The notes beneath the pieces were generated by a model. That model was not told the DNA's origin and searched no databases. It saw only the letters and a list, made by a program, of their open reading frames with translations. A program made the translations under genes and the position numbers. From an uncultured Bacteroidales bacterium (GTDB taxonomy: Bacteria; Bacteroidota; Bacteroidia; Bacteroidales; P3), in NCBI GenBank assembly GCA_900318175.1, contig ONJQ01000006.1:36843-100842 (forward strand): a stretch of 64,000 nucleotides of DNA. Direction: 5' to 3'. Positions 1 to 9,493 of this stretch are shown here, piece after piece. Within the stretch, counting starts at the first letter, position 1, and every line of letters starts with the position of its first letter.

Positions 1-81
1 GGGCATTTCTAAATCTGCTTCGCTTGCAAATGCAAAAACTGGTAGGGCAAGGGAGGCGAGAGTAGTTGCTAATTTTTTCAT
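1..81 (-). CDS. N-terminal fragment of a signal-peptide protein, possibly a membrane-bound pyrophosphatase
   Basis: The reverse strand opens with ATG at 81 and stays open for 27 codons to the window edge. The product starts MKKLATTLASLALPVFAFAS and continues EADLEMP: two lysines, a hydrophobic stretch and an A-x-A-like site, so a signal peptide or first membrane segment. The stretch FASEADL resembles, from memory, the start of some Bacteroidetes sodium/proton-translocating pyrophosphatases (HppA), but 27 residues cannot prove that. A TATCTTTG promoter box lies 43 bases upstream. Confidence 0.6.
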   Translation of the reverse strand, partial: MKKLATTLASLALPVFAFASEADLEMP

Positions 82-123
82 AGACAGATTTATCAATTAA
101 ATGTTGTTGTTTTGTTAGGAATA

Positions 124-131
124 CAAAGATA
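124..131 (-). promoter_or_regulatory. Bacteroidetes -7 box for the leftward gene at the window start
   Basis: The reverse strand reads TATCTTTG, an exact TAnnTTTG match. A TTTG (150-153) lies 18 bases upstream in the -33 position. Transcription would start just before the ATG at 81. Confidence 0.6.
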
Positions 132-162
132 CTAATTTTCTCAATGATACAAAAAAAAATTG

Positions 163-170
163 TATTTTTG
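163..170 (+). promoter_or_regulatory. Bacteroidetes -7 box for argS
   Basis: TATTTTTG fits TAnnTTTG and lies 37 bases before the argS ATG at 208. No clear TTTG is seen at the -33 position. Confidence 0.5.
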
Positions 171-207
171 CAATTTGAATTTACATCAAGAAAACACAAA
201 AATTGTT

Positions 208-1998
208 ATGATAGAGCAGAATCTTCAGCAGGCTGTGGCCGACGCCTTGAAACGGCTTTACGGAATGGAAGTGGCACCCGCAACAGTGGTGCTTCAGGCA
301 ACGAAGAAGGAGTTTGCGGGAGACTACACCGTGGTGGTGTTCCCCTATGTGAAACAGGCACGCAAGTCGCCGGAGCAGCTGGCCAACGAGCTGGGTGCAG
401 CGGTGAAGGAGGCCGTGGCCGAGGTGGCAGACTACAACGTGATAAAGGGTTTCTTGAACTTTGTGGTGGATGACAGCTACTGGGTGCGCTTTGTGACGGC
501 GGAGGCTACGGACGCCAACTACGGCCTGAAGCAGGCCCAGCCCGACGAGAGCCCCGTGGTGGTGGAATACTCGTCGCCCAACACCAACAAGCCCTTGCAT
601 CTGGGACATATCCGCAACAACCTGTTGGGATGGTCGGTGAGCGAACTGCTGGCCGCTAATGGCGCGAATGTGAAGAAGGTGAACTTGGTCAACGACCGCG
701 GCATCCACATCTGCAAGTCCATGCTGGCATGGCTGCGTTTCGGCAACGGCGAAACGCCTGAGAGCAGCGGCATGAAGGGCGACCACCTGGTGGGCAAGTA
801 CTATGTGGAATTTGACAAACATTATAAAGAGGAAATCCATGAGCTGACCGCCAAGGGCATGGATGAGGAAGAGGCCAAGAAGCAAGCCCCGCTGATGGTG
901 GAGGCACAACAGATGCTGAAACGTTGGGAAGAGGGCGACAAGGAAATCCGCGACCTGTGGAGCAAGATGAACGGATGGGTGTATGCCGGATTCGACGAGA
1001 CGTACCGCAAAATGGGCGTGGGATTCGACAAGGTGTACTATGAGTCCAACACCTATCTGCTCGGCAAGGAGCTGGTGCAGAAGGGTCTCGACATGGGCGT
1101 GCTGTTCCGCAAGGAGGACGGCTCGGTGTGGTGCGACCTCACGGCTGACGGCTTGGACCAGAAGCTGCTGCTCCGCAAGGACGGCACCTCGGTCTATATG
1201 ACGCAGGACCTCGGCACGGCACTGCTGCGCCACAACGATTTCGGCGCCGAAAGGCTCATCTATGTGGTGGGCAACGAGCAGGACTATCATTTCAAGGTGC
1301 TGAAACTGATACTCGGCAAATTGGGCTTCGATTGGGCGGACAAGGTTTACCACTTGTCGTACGGAATGGTGGAGCTGCCCAACGGCAAGATGAAGAGCCG
1401 CGAAGGCACCGTTGTGGATGCCGACGACCTGATTGCCGAGATGGAGGTGACGGCTGAAGAGATGTGCCGCGACCACGGCAAGAATGACGACATGAGCCCC
1501 GAGCAGCTGAAGGAGCTGTACCACATGCTGGCATTGGGTGCCTTGAAGTATTTCATTCTGAAAGTGGACCCCACCAAGAACATGCTGTTCAACCCGGCTG
1601 AGAGCATCGACTTCAACGGCAACACGGGCCCCTTTATCCAGTACACGCATGCCCGCATCCACAGCATTGTGCGCAAGGCCGCAGAGCAGGGTGTGGACCC
1701 CGCGCAGGAGCTGTCGGCACCCATCGAGCTGACCGACAAGGAACGCGCAGTGGTGAAATGTCTGCACGACCTGCCATCGACAGTGGCTTCGGCAGCGGCA
1801 AACTACAGCCCCGCCATGGTGGCCAACTATGCCTTTGACCTTGCAAAGAGTTTCAACAGTTTCTATCAGGACACCCCCATTTTGAGGGAGAACGACCCGG
1901 TGTTGCGCCTGTTCAGGGTGAAATTGTGTGCGCTGGTGGCCCTGTCGCTGAAGAACACGATGCACATTCTTGGCATCGAGGTGCCGGAGCGTATGTGA
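208..1998 (+). CDS. argS: Arginyl-tRNA synthetase
   Basis: Class I aminoacyl-tRNA synthetase that charges tRNA-Arg in the cytoplasm; 596 residues, normal for the family. The N-terminal domain is followed by the HIGH-type signature NKPLHLGHIRNN near residue 130, the KMSKS-equivalent KMKSREG near 395, and a DALR-type anticodon-binding end. I chose the ATG at 208 (MIEQNLQQ): it follows the -7 box, while an in-frame ATG at 160 would overlap the promoter. Ends with TGA. The thioesterase follows after 68 bases that contain a GTGTTAATGCTTGAATG word repeat. Confidence 0.97.
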   Translation: MIEQNLQQAVADALKRLYGMEVAPATVVLQATKKEFAGDYTVVVFPYVKQARKSPEQLANELGAAVKEAVAEVADYNVIKGFLNFVVDDSYWVRFVTAEATDANYGLKQAQPDESPVVVEYSSPNTNKPLHLGHIRNNLLGWSVSELLAANGANVKKVNLVNDRGIHICKSMLAWLRFGNGETPESSGMKGDHLVGKYYVEFDKHYKEEIHELTAKGMDEEEAKKQAPLMVEAQQMLKRWEEGDKEIRDLWSKMNGWVYAGFDETYRKMGVGFDKVYYESNTYLLGKELVQKGLDMGVLFRKEDGSVWCDLTADGLDQKLLLRKDGTSVYMTQDLGTALLRHNDFGAERLIYVVGNEQDYHFKVLKLILGKLGFDWADKVYHLSYGMVELPNGKMKSREGTVVDADDLIAEMEVTAEEMCRDHGKNDDMSPEQLKELYHMLALGALKYFILKVDPTKNMLFNPAESIDFNGNTGPFIQYTHARIHSIVRKAAEQGVDPAQELSAPIELTDKERAVVKCLHDLPSTVASAAANYSPAMVANYAFDLAKSFNSFYQDTPILRENDPVLRLFRVKLCALVALSLKNTMHILGIEVPERM

Positions 1999-2066
1999 TG
2001 GTTGGAATGTGTTAATGCTTGAATGTGAAAATGTTTGAGTTGATTGTCCGTTAAATATTAAGGTTG

Positions 2067-2801
2067 ATGTATTATACAGATACTGTTACAATTCCTAATT
2101 ATCTGTGCGACTGCCATGACAGGCTGACAATGTGGGGCATGGCACGGCTTATGCAGGAGTCGGCAGGGCACCATGCCGAGACCGCAGAGTTGGGTTTCCG
2201 CCAGCTGATAGAGAGGGGGAAGGCGTGGGTGCTGTGCCGCATGTATTTTGTGGTGAACCGCATGCCGATGGAGAGCGAGACGGTGCAGGTGAAGACGTGG
2301 AGCCGTGGGACGGACGGATTGTTTGCTTTCCGCGATTTTGAGTTGATAGACTCGCAAGGGGTGGCAGTCACTTGCTCCACTTATTGGGTGATTATCGATT
2401 TCGAGAGCCGCAAGGCCATGCGTATACATGAGTTCTGGCGCAACATAGAGACGCATCCCGACTGCGCCACAGACCGCGACCATCTGGACCGGCTGCGCAT
2501 ACCGCGCGACGCGGGAGAACCCCTCACAGCAGCCCAGTTTGCCGTTAAGCCCTCCATGTTGGACCATACTTTCCATGTCAACAATGCGGAGTATATCAAA
2601 TGGGTGTTTGACAATCTGCCCGCTACGGCACCGCAGGAGGCCCCTTTCCGTTTTGCCATCGAGTTCCTCTCGGAGACCAAGCCGGACGAGACCATCGCGG
2701 TGCAGCTCTATGCCGCTAAAGACGAGCAGGGGACAAGCTACTACAAGATTACCAACCCCCGCACCACAGCCGTGGTGGCTGCATTGATGCCGCAATCATA
2801 A
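2067..2801 (+). CDS. Acyl-ACP thioesterase (FatA/FatB-like, double hotdog)
   Basis: Hydrolyses acyl-ACP to release free fatty acids in the cytoplasm. The 244-residue protein has the two-hotdog layout of bacterial Acyl-ACP_TE proteins: an N-terminal half with WGMARLMQESAGHHAE and GKAWVLCRMYFVVNRMP, and a C-terminal half with SMLDHTFHVNNAEYIKWVF, which aligns with the plant D-x-N-x-H-V-N-N catalytic block. Here the Asn position looks like Thr, a variation also expected among bacterial members. ATG at 2067 is preferred over TTG at 2064. The S41 protease starts 23 bases downstream, so the two may be co-transcribed. Confidence 0.88.
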   Translation: MYYTDTVTIPNYLCDCHDRLTMWGMARLMQESAGHHAETAELGFRQLIERGKAWVLCRMYFVVNRMPMESETVQVKTWSRGTDGLFAFRDFELIDSQGVAVTCSTYWVIIDFESRKAMRIHEFWRNIETHPDCATDRDHLDRLRIPRDAGEPLTAAQFAVKPSMLDHTFHVNNAEYIKWVFDNLPATAPQEAPFRFAIEFLSETKPDETIAVQLYAAKDEQGTSYYKITNPRTTAVVAALMPQS

Positions 2802-2824
2802 TTGATTCACACAATAACACATTC

Positions 2825-4474
2825 ATGAAACGATACATTGCATTGATACTCCTCTTCGCATTGGCTGCGCCTGTGCAGGGGCAGGGGTTGAAAGGGCTTT
2901 TCCACAAGAAAAAGGAGGTCGCCGCGGACACGGTGGCGGGCCTGAAAAGGATAGAGGAGGTGATGGGGCTGTTGAGCAAACAGTATGTCACCGACCCGAA
3001 CACCGACAAACTGAGCGAGGATGTGGTGCGACACATGCTCCGCACCCTCGACCCCCACAGCATCTATATCCCTGCCAAGGAGGTGGAGAGCACCAACGAG
3101 GCCTTGTTGGGCAGTTTTGAAGGGGTGGGAATCGCCTTTTCCATAGTGGACGACACGGCAAGGGTGCAGGAGGTTCTGCAGCAAGGGCCCTCTTATAAAG
3201 TAGGTGTGCTGCCGGGCGACAAGATTCTGCGTATTGACGGGTTGGCAGCCACGGGCGACAGCGCTAAACGCTCGTTCATCTATCGCCATCTGCGCGGCAA
3301 GAAGGGCACTGAGGTGGTGACCGATATGCTGCGTGGCAAGGATACGATCACCTTCCACATCATTCGCGACGTGGTCCCTATCAATTCCATCGAGGTCTCC
3401 TTTATGGAGAAGGACTCGATAGGCTATATCGCCTTGCTGCGCTTTGCCCGCACCTCGGTGGCGGAATTCCGCAAGGCGGTTCGCGAACTGAAAAAGCAGG
3501 GCATGAAGTCGTTGGTGCTTGATTTGCGCGGCAACTCGGGTGGCTACCTCGACATTGCCTTCGGCCTGTCCAACGAGTTTATCAAGGCCGGTAACTTGGT
3601 GGTGTACCAGCAGGGACGCGCACGGAGCCGTCAGGATTTCAAGGCCAACAGGAGCGGCTCGTTCAAGGAAGGCAATCTGGTGGTGCTGATCGACGAGGGG
3701 AGTGCCTCGGCATCGGAGATTGTGAGCGGTGCGGTACAGGACTGGGACCGCGGCCTGTTGATAGGCCGCCGGAGCTATGGCAAGGGTCTGGTGCAGACCA
3801 TGTACCGTTTGAGCGATGGCAGTCAGGTGCGCATCACCACGGCACGCTACTACACCCCTTCGGGTCGCTGCATCCAGCGCCCCTACGACAAGGGAGCGGA
3901 TGCCTATAACCGCGAAACGCAGCGGCGCTACAACCACGGGGAACTCTTCTCGGCAGACTCTATCCACCTGCCCGATTCATTGAAATATAAAACTGCCGGC
4001 GGACGCACGGTGTATGGCGGCGGCGGCATTATGCCGGATGTTTTTGTGCCGATAGACACTACTCCTGCTACGAAGTACTATACCGAATGTCGGCGCAAAG
4101 GCATCCTCAACCAGTTCCCGCAGTATTGGGCTGACATCCATCGGGAGGACTCAGCGGTCAGCACTTTCGACACCTTCTTGGCCAGCTATGAACGGCTGGG
4201 AGTGGACACCCTCTTTGTGGCTTACGCCGCCGGCAAGGGAGTGGCGCTGGACAGCCTGGTGCCACAGGCCGACACTACGTTGCCTGCCGTGCCGGACAAC
4301 CGCACGCTGGCCGAGCGCGACCCCTTCCTGCACATCCAAATCAAGGCCCTTCTGGCCGATTGCCTCTTCGGCCGCGGCCATTATTACCAAATCATGAAGG
4401 ACCGCGACCCCGTCTACCAGAAAGCTCTCTTCTACCTGAGGGAGCGCCCGGAGACCTTTGAGAAACTCCATTAA
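2825..4474 (+). CDS. S41 family C-terminal processing peptidase
   Basis: Periplasmic tail-specific serine protease of the Ctp/Prc type. A signal peptide (MKRYIALILLFALAAPVQGQ) is followed by a PDZ domain at about residues 90-170 (VGIAFSIVDDTARVQEV; GDKILRIDG) and the S41 catalytic domain. The serine is in DEGSASASEIVSGAVQ near 293 and the lysine in GRRSYGKGLVQ near 316, so the Ser/Lys dyad is intact. It has 549 residues with an extended C-terminal region, as in other Bacteroidetes members. A strong terminator follows the stop. Confidence 0.93.
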   Translation: MKRYIALILLFALAAPVQGQGLKGLFHKKKEVAADTVAGLKRIEEVMGLLSKQYVTDPNTDKLSEDVVRHMLRTLDPHSIYIPAKEVESTNEALLGSFEGVGIAFSIVDDTARVQEVLQQGPSYKVGVLPGDKILRIDGLAATGDSAKRSFIYRHLRGKKGTEVVTDMLRGKDTITFHIIRDVVPINSIEVSFMEKDSIGYIALLRFARTSVAEFRKAVRELKKQGMKSLVLDLRGNSGGYLDIAFGLSNEFIKAGNLVVYQQGRARSRQDFKANRSGSFKEGNLVVLIDEGSASASEIVSGAVQDWDRGLLIGRRSYGKGLVQTMYRLSDGSQVRITTARYYTPSGRCIQRPYDKGADAYNRETQRRYNHGELFSADSIHLPDSLKYKTAGGRTVYGGGGIMPDVFVPIDTTPATKYYTECRRKGILNQFPQYWADIHREDSAVSTFDTFLASYERLGVDTLFVAYAAGKGVALDSLVPQADTTLPAVPDNRTLAERDPFLHIQIKALLADCLFGRGHYYQIMKDRDPVYQKALFYLRERPETFEKLH

Positions 4475-4506
4475 CCCTTATTCCGTAGCGGTGGACTGAC
4501 CGACTC

Positions 4507-4560
4507 AAATCAAATCCGCAAACAAAGATTCAGAATAATTTGTTGCGGATTTGATTTTTT
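4507..4560 (+). terminator. Rho-independent terminator after the S41 protease
   Basis: A perfect 15-base-pair stem (AAATCAAATCCGCAA at 4507-4521 with its complement at 4543-4557) is followed by a run of T. It sits just before the leuS promoter and isolates leuS from the upstream genes. Confidence 0.88.
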
Positions 4561-4564
4561 TTCG

Positions 4565-4572
4565 TATATTTG
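4565..4572 (+). promoter_or_regulatory. Bacteroidetes -7 box for leuS
   Basis: TATATTTG is an exact TAnnTTTG match. A TTTG at 4539-4542 lies 22 bases upstream, overlapping the terminator stem. It gives leuS a leader of about 125 bases. Confidence 0.6.
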
Positions 4573-4629
4573 CACAATGTCATATTTTACGGATAGTATT
4601 GTAAAATATTTTGGCACAACAAGTAATTG

Positions 4630-4644
4630 ACGGAGAGGCTCCGT
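4630..4644 (+). repeat. CGGAG-nnn-CTCCG hairpin in the leuS leader
   Basis: ACGGAG-AGG-CTCCGT, a 6-bp perfect stem with a 3-base loop, 61 bases before the leuS start. The same hairpin type occurs in the yajC (9045-9059) and corA (63641-63657) leaders. Confidence 0.6.
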
Positions 4645-4705
4645 TGTTATTTATGAAAAAGAGTATTAGAGAGCGCGGCCAAGCACCGCAGGTATTATAA
4701 AAACT

Positions 4706-7552
4706 ATGGATTATAACTTCAACGAAATCGAGCCGAAGTGGCAGAATTATTGGCGAGAGCACCACACCTACCGGTGCCTCAACGAGTCCAGCAAACCCCA
4801 TTATTATGTTCTTGACATGTTCCCTTACCCCTCGGGTGCTGGACTGCATGTGGGCCATCCGCTGGGCTACATTGCCAGTGACATCTTTGCCCGCTACAAA
4901 CGTCTGCGGGGCTTCAACGTACTGCATCCGATGGGCTATGATGCTTACGGTCTCCCTGCCGAGCAGTACGCCATCCAGACCGGCCAGCATCCCGCCATCA
5001 CCACGGAGCGCAACATTGCGCGCTACCGTGAGCAGCTGGACAAACTGGGCTTCTGCTTTGATTGGGAGCGTGAAGTGCGCACCTGCGACCCGCAGTATTA
5101 CAAATGGACACAGTGGACGTTTGTCCAGCTGTTCAACCATTACTACGACCAGAAACTGGACAAGGCACGCCCCATCAGCGAGCTTGTCAAGCAACTGGAG
5201 GACGGCACAATGCCCACCACCGTCGACAAGCCCTGGGCCGAGATGAACGACGACGAGCGTCAGGACTACCTGATGAACTTCCGCCTGGCCTACCTTGCCG
5301 ACATCCCCGTCAACTGGTGTCCCGAGTTGGGAACGGTGCTGGCTAACGACGAGGTGGTGAACGGCCTCAGTGTGCGTGGCGGCTATCCCGTCGAGCGCAA
5401 GCTCATGCGCCAATGGAGCCTCCGCATCTCTGCCTACGCCCAACGCCTTGTCGACGGGCTGGAGGAGGTGGACTGGTCCGACTCTCTCAAAGAGATACAA
5501 CGCAACTGGATTGGCCGCAGCGAGGGCGCCGCAGTGTGGTTCCCCCTCGACGTGAAGCCCAACGCCAACGTCCTGCCCGGTGCACAGGCCTACATCAGCC
5601 AGTGCGACCCGCAGCCTGTGCCCAGTTTCGAAATCTTCACCACCCGTCCCGACACCATCTACGGCGTCACCTTCATGGTTCTCTGCCCGGAGCATGAGTT
5701 GATAGACCTCATCACCGCCCCCGAGCAAAAGGCCGAAGTCGAAGCCTACGTCACCTGGGCCAAGAACCGCTCCGAGCGTGAGCGTCAGGCAGAGGTGAAG
5801 AAGGTGAGCGGTGTCTTCACCGGGGCTTACGCCATCAACCCCCTCACCGAGGAGCGCATCCCCATCTGGGTGTCCGACTACGTGCTGGCCGGTTACGGCA
5901 CGGGTGCCATCATGGCCGTCCCCGCACACGACAGCCGCGACTTTGCCTTCGCACGCCATTTCAACCTCCCCATCCGGCAGGTTGTCGCCACCGACCCGCA
6001 CAACCTCACCGACCCCGCCTCCTGGACCGAGAGCCTCGACAGCAAGACGGGTTTCAGCGTCAACAGCGGTTTCGTCACCGGCATGAAAGTGAAGGATGCC
6101 ATGGCCGCCGTGATTGACAAGATTGAAGAGATGGGCATTGGCCACCGCACCGTGAACTACCGCCTCCGCGACGCTATCTTCAGCCGTCAGCGCTATTGGG
6201 GAGAACCCTTCCCCGTCTATTACAAGAATGGCCGACCCTGCACCCTCCCCGAGGAGTGCCTGCCCCTCTGTCTGCCCGAGGTGAGCGAGTTCAAGCCCAC
6301 CGCCACAGGCGAGCCCCCGCTGGGCCACGCCACCCGCTGGGCTTGGGATGAGAAGAACCGCTGCGTGGTGGAGAACAGCAAGATTGACAACATCACCGTC
6401 TTCCCGCTCGAACTGAGCACTATGCCCGGCTTTGCCGGCTCCAGCGGATACTACCTCCGCTATATGGACCCCCACAACGACAATGCCTACTTCAGCCCCC
6501 AGGCCGTCAACTATTGGCAGAACGTAGACCTCTACGTCGGCGGTGCCGAACACGGCACGGGACACCTCATCTACGCCCGTTTTTGGAACAAGTTCCTCTT
6601 CGACATCGGACTCAGCATCAAGCAGGAGCCCTTCCGCAAGCTTGTCAACCAAGGCATGATCCAGGGCCGCTCCAACTTCGTTTATCGCAGCAAGGAGGAC
6701 AACAACCTCTTCCTCTCCAAAAATATCCCAGGACGCGAAGAAAAGACCGTCCCCATCCATGTCGACATTAATATCGTCAACAACGACATTCTTGACATAG
6801 AAAAGTTCAAGGCCTGGCGCCCAGAGTTTGCCGATGCCCGCTTCGAACTGGAGGATGGCAAATACGTCTGCGGCTGGGAGATTGAGAAGATGTCCAAGTC
6901 CATGTTCAACGTCCAGAACCCCGACGACCTTGTGGCCCGTTACGGTGCCGACACCCTCCGCCTTTACGAGATGTTCCTCGGCCCCGTCGAGCAAGCCAAG
7001 CCCTGGGACACCAACGGCATCGAAGGTGTATTCCGTTTCCTCAAAAAATTCTGGAAACTCTCCGAGACTTGCACCGACACCCCTGCCGACAAGGAGCAAC
7101 TCAAGCTCATCCACCAGACCGTCAAGAAAATCACCGACGACATTGAACGCTTCTCCTTCAACACCTCCGTCAGCACCTTTATGATCACCGTCAACGACCT
7201 GTTGGCCAAAGGTTCTGTCTCCAAGGAAGTGATGGAAACCCTCGCCGTGCTCATGGCCCCCTTTGCTCCGCACATTGCCGAGGAGGTCTACCATCAGCTT
7301 GGCCACGACACCACCGTCTGCGATGCCGTTTGGCCATCCTACGACGAGAAGATGCTTGTCGAGGATTCCTTCACCTATCCCGTCTCCTTCAACGGCAAGA
7401 TGCGTTTCACCCTCCAGCTCCCTAATGGCATTAGCCAGCAGGATGCTGTAGCCGCTGTCAAGGCCGATGGCCGAAGCCAGAAATGGATCGACGGCAAGGA
7501 ACCCAAACGCATCGTCTTCGTCCCCAACAAGATTATCAACATAGTTGTCTAA
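4706..7552 (+). CDS. leuS: Leucyl-tRNA synthetase
   Basis: Class I synthetase for tRNA-Leu; 948 residues, typical of Bacteroidetes. HIGH motif HVGHPLGY near residue 48. CP1 editing domain with [12 protein letters not shown] near 311 and [16 protein letters not shown] near 398, so post-transfer editing should be intact. KMSKSMFN near 728, then the anticodon-binding domain. It has its own promoter and a structured leader. nusB begins 18 bases after the stop, so leuS probably heads a transcript that includes the nusB-coaE run. Confidence 0.98.
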   Translation: MDYNFNEIEPKWQNYWREHHTYRCLNESSKPHYYVLDMFPYPSGAGLHVGHPLGYIASDIFARYKRLRGFNVLHPMGYDAYGLPAEQYAIQTGQHPAITTERNIARYREQLDKLGFCFDWEREVRTCDPQYYKWTQWTFVQLFNHYYDQKLDKARPISELVKQLEDGTMPTTVDKPWAEMNDDERQDYLMNFRLAYLADIPVNWCPELGTVLANDEVVNGLSVRGGYPVERKLMRQWSLRISAYAQRLVDGLEEVDWSDSLKEIQRNWIGRSEGAAVWFPLDVKPNANVLPGAQAYISQCDPQPVPSFEIFTTRPDTIYGVTFMVLCPEHELIDLITAPEQKAEVEAYVTWAKNRSERERQAEVKKVSGVFTGAYAINPLTEERIPIWVSDYVLAGYGTGAIMAVPAHDSRDFAFARHFNLPIRQVVATDPHNLTDPASWTESLDSKTGFSVNSGFVTGMKVKDAMAAVIDKIEEMGIGHRTVNYRLRDAIFSRQRYWGEPFPVYYKNGRPCTLPEECLPLCLPEVSEFKPTATGEPPLGHATRWAWDEKNRCVVENSKIDNITVFPLELSTMPGFAGSSGYYLRYMDPHNDNAYFSPQAVNYWQNVDLYVGGAEHGTGHLIYARFWNKFLFDIGLSIKQEPFRKLVNQGMIQGRSNFVYRSKEDNNLFLSKNIPGREEKTVPIHVDINIVNNDILDIEKFKAWRPEFADARFELEDGKYVCGWEIEKMSKSMFNVQNPDDLVARYGADTLRLYEMFLGPVEQAKPWDTNGIEGVFRFLKKFWKLSETCTDTPADKEQLKLIHQTVKKITDDIERFSFNTSVSTFMITVNDLLAKGSVSKEVMETLAVLMAPFAPHIAEEVYHQLGHDTTVCDAVWPSYDEKMLVEDSFTYPVSFNGKMRFTLQLPNGISQQDAVAAVKADGRSQKWIDGKEPKRIVFVPNKIINIVV

Positions 7553-7570
7553 CAATAACTCCCCTTATAC

Positions 7571-8554
7571 ATGTTAAGTCGCCATTTCCTCCGTTCAAAA
7601 GTTCTCCAGACCGTCTACGCCGTCCATGCCGACCCCGTGGATAACGTTGTGGCTGAGAAAAACTTCAAGCATCACATCTCCCGCTTTAACGACCTTGGTG
7701 CCCTCCAGCTCTCCGCCTTGGTTCATTTTGTCGAGGTGGCTGGCACCATGATTGACGAAGCCCAGCACAAATATCTCCCCACCGAGGCCGAGCTTAACCC
7801 CAATCGGCGTCTGCCCAACAACATCTTTGTCTCCCGTCTTGCGGACAACTACGATTTCCGTCACCATTGCAAGGAGAGCAACGTCAACTGGGGTGGGGTG
7901 GAGTATGACGAGATGTTCCGCCAAGCCTATTCAGCCTTGGCCAAACTGCCCGACTATGCCGAATACCTTGCCTCCGAGCAGACCTTCGACACCGACCAGC
8001 AGTTTGCGCTCAAGCTCTTCAAATACATTATTAACTACGAGCAGCTGCGCGATAATCTTACCGCTCAGAGCCTGATGTGGGAAGACGACTTCGACCAGAT
8101 AGCACAGTACAACTTTATGATGCTCAAAGCTCTCGACGACTCCTTAGACGAGTCCACCGTCATCCCCCTCATGAACGATTCGCGCTTTGAGAAGGATGTC
8201 GAAGCCTTCGACTTTGCCCGTCGTCTGCTCCTCGTCACGCTTCGTCATGGCAAGGAGGTGGAGGACATGATTCGCAGCCACCTCAAAGGGTGGGAGTTTG
8301 AGCGTGTGGCCGGCATGGATGTCCTGCTGCTCAATATGGCTGTGGCCGAACTCACCGAGTTCCCCTCCATCCCCGAGCGCGTCACCGTCGACGAGTATAT
8401 CGAGCTTTCCAAGGAGTTCAGCACCGAGCGCAGCAAACTCTTCATCAACGGCATCCTCGACAAATTCATCATCGAGCTCCGTTCTGCCGGGCGCATCAAC
8501 AAAACTGGCCGTGGTCTCATTGACCCCTCTATGGCCGCTGAGGAGGAGGAATGA
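7571..8554 (+). CDS. nusB: Transcription antitermination factor NusB (long Bacteroidetes form)
   Basis: RNA-binding factor that joins NusE/S10 on boxA RNA for rRNA antitermination. The 327 residues greatly exceed the roughly 140 of E. coli NusB. The N-terminal half (MLSRHFLRSKVLQTVYAVHA onward) is an extension seen in this phylum. The NusB fold is in the C-terminal half, ending GWEFERVAGMDVLLLNMAVA, VDEYIELSKEFSTERSKLFI and NGILDKF. Position directly before DUF1573, yajC, YbbR and coaE is conserved in Bacteroidales. Its TGA overlaps the next start in an ATGATGA junction. Confidence 0.92.
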   Translation: MLSRHFLRSKVLQTVYAVHADPVDNVVAEKNFKHHISRFNDLGALQLSALVHFVEVAGTMIDEAQHKYLPTEAELNPNRRLPNNIFVSRLADNYDFRHHCKESNVNWGGVEYDEMFRQAYSALAKLPDYAEYLASEQTFDTDQQFALKLFKYIINYEQLRDNLTAQSLMWEDDFDQIAQYNFMMLKALDDSLDESTVIPLMNDSRFEKDVEAFDFARRLLLVTLRHGKEVEDMIRSHLKGWEFERVAGMDVLLLNMAVAELTEFPSIPERVTVDEYIELSKEFSTERSKLFINGILDKFIIELRSAGRINKTGRGLIDPSMAAEEEE

Positions 8555-9006
8555 TGAAAAAGACACTTCTGCTCATAGCCTTCCTGCCCCTGCTATGGCT
8601 CTCCTCATGTGGAGGCCAAGGCTCCTCTTCTGATATTGATGTGGACCTTATAGACAACCCCAACAGCGCCTCCGGCTACGACAATTCAGCCCGCGTCCCG
8701 GTTCTCACTTTCGACTCCGACTTGCACGACTTTGGCCGCATCACCCAAGGCGAAAGCATCTCCTACAGTTTCCATTTCCGCAACACGGGTAACTCCGACC
8801 TCGTCATCAGTGGCTGCTCTGCCACCTGTGGCTGCACCGTGGCCGACTATCCCCGTGGTCGTATTGCCCCGGGTGGTGAAGGCTACGTCACCGTCTCCTT
8901 CAACTCGCAGGGCAAAACCGGACAGCAGTACCAGGAAGTCACCGTCAACTCCAATGCCCAGCCAGGCCGAGCCGTCCTCAAAATTACTGCTCAAGTATCC
9001 TATTGA
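8551..9006 (+). CDS. DUF1573 lipoprotein
   Basis: Secreted lipoprotein of unknown function, 151 residues. MMKKTLLLIAFLPLLWLSSC is a lipoprotein signal with lipobox LSSC; a single immunoglobulin-like DUF1573 domain follows (FDFGRIT-type start, then GCSATCGCTVADYPRGRIAPG with its usual Cys cluster). It overlaps the nusB stop (ATG at 8551, or 8554), and the nusB end supplies AGGAGGAGG just upstream. A scaffold or binding role in the envelope is only an inference. Confidence 0.85.
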   Translation: MMKKTLLLIAFLPLLWLSSCGGQGSSSDIDVDLIDNPNSASGYDNSARVPVLTFDSDLHDFGRITQGESISYSFHFRNTGNSDLVISGCSATCGCTVADYPRGRIAPGGEGYVTVSFNSQGKTGQQYQEVTVNSNAQPGRAVLKITAQVSY

Positions 9007-9044
9007 GAATAAAAAATAATCAAACAATTATAATGTAATTATCC

Positions 9045-9059
9045 GCGGAGGCACTCCGC
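9045..9059 (+). repeat. CGGAG-nnn-CTCCG hairpin in the yajC leader
   Basis: GCGGAG-GCA-CTCCGC, a 6-bp perfect stem with a 3-base loop, 22 bases before the yajC ATG. Same type as in the leuS and corA leaders. Confidence 0.6.
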
Positions 9060-9081
9060 AGCATTAACACATCAAAACAAC

Positions 9082-9393
9082 ATGAACACACTTTCTATTT
9101 TACTCCAAGCACAAGGTGGTGGTGGCGGCAGCATGCTCATTTGGCTCATCCTCATCTTTGTCGTCATGTGGCTCCTCATGGTCCGTCCCCAGCAGAAACA
9201 GGCCAAGAAAGAACGTGAATTCCGCGAAGGCCTCAAGAAAGGCGACCGTGTCAGTTTTAGTGGTGGCATCTATGGCAAAGTCCACGAGGTTGCCGAACAC
9301 ACCATCGATGTTGAAATCTCCAACGGCGTCATCGTCACCGTCGAGAAGAACATGGTGCAACCCATACCGGAACAACCCGCTGCTAAGAAATAA
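9082..9393 (+). CDS. yajC: Preprotein translocase accessory subunit YajC
   Basis: Small inner-membrane protein that associates with SecDF-YidC. It has 103 residues: a Gly-rich start (QAQGGGGGS), one membrane helix (MLIWLILIFVVMWLLM), then the diagnostic VRPQQKQAKKEREFREGLKKG and a basic beta-rich YajC domain (GDRVSFSGGIYGKVHEV). It lies in the conserved nusB-coaE run. Confidence 0.95.
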   Translation: MNTLSILLQAQGGGGGSMLIWLILIFVVMWLLMVRPQQKQAKKEREFREGLKKGDRVSFSGGIYGKVHEVAEHTIDVEISNGVIVTVEKNMVQPIPEQPAAKK

Positions 9394-9493
9394 TGTGACA
9401 GTGTTGTATCGTGTACTCCTTATGCCCTTAGTGGGATAAGCGGTTCACGCATCCATACATAGGCACATTAATAATCTCAACCGTTAAGTCAGC

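Noticed and set aside
181-1965. Long open frame antisense to argS
   Set aside because: It mirrors the third-position GC of argS, has low-complexity His/Leu/Val-rich translation and no family match; the same holds for the antisense frame over leuS (4580-7555).
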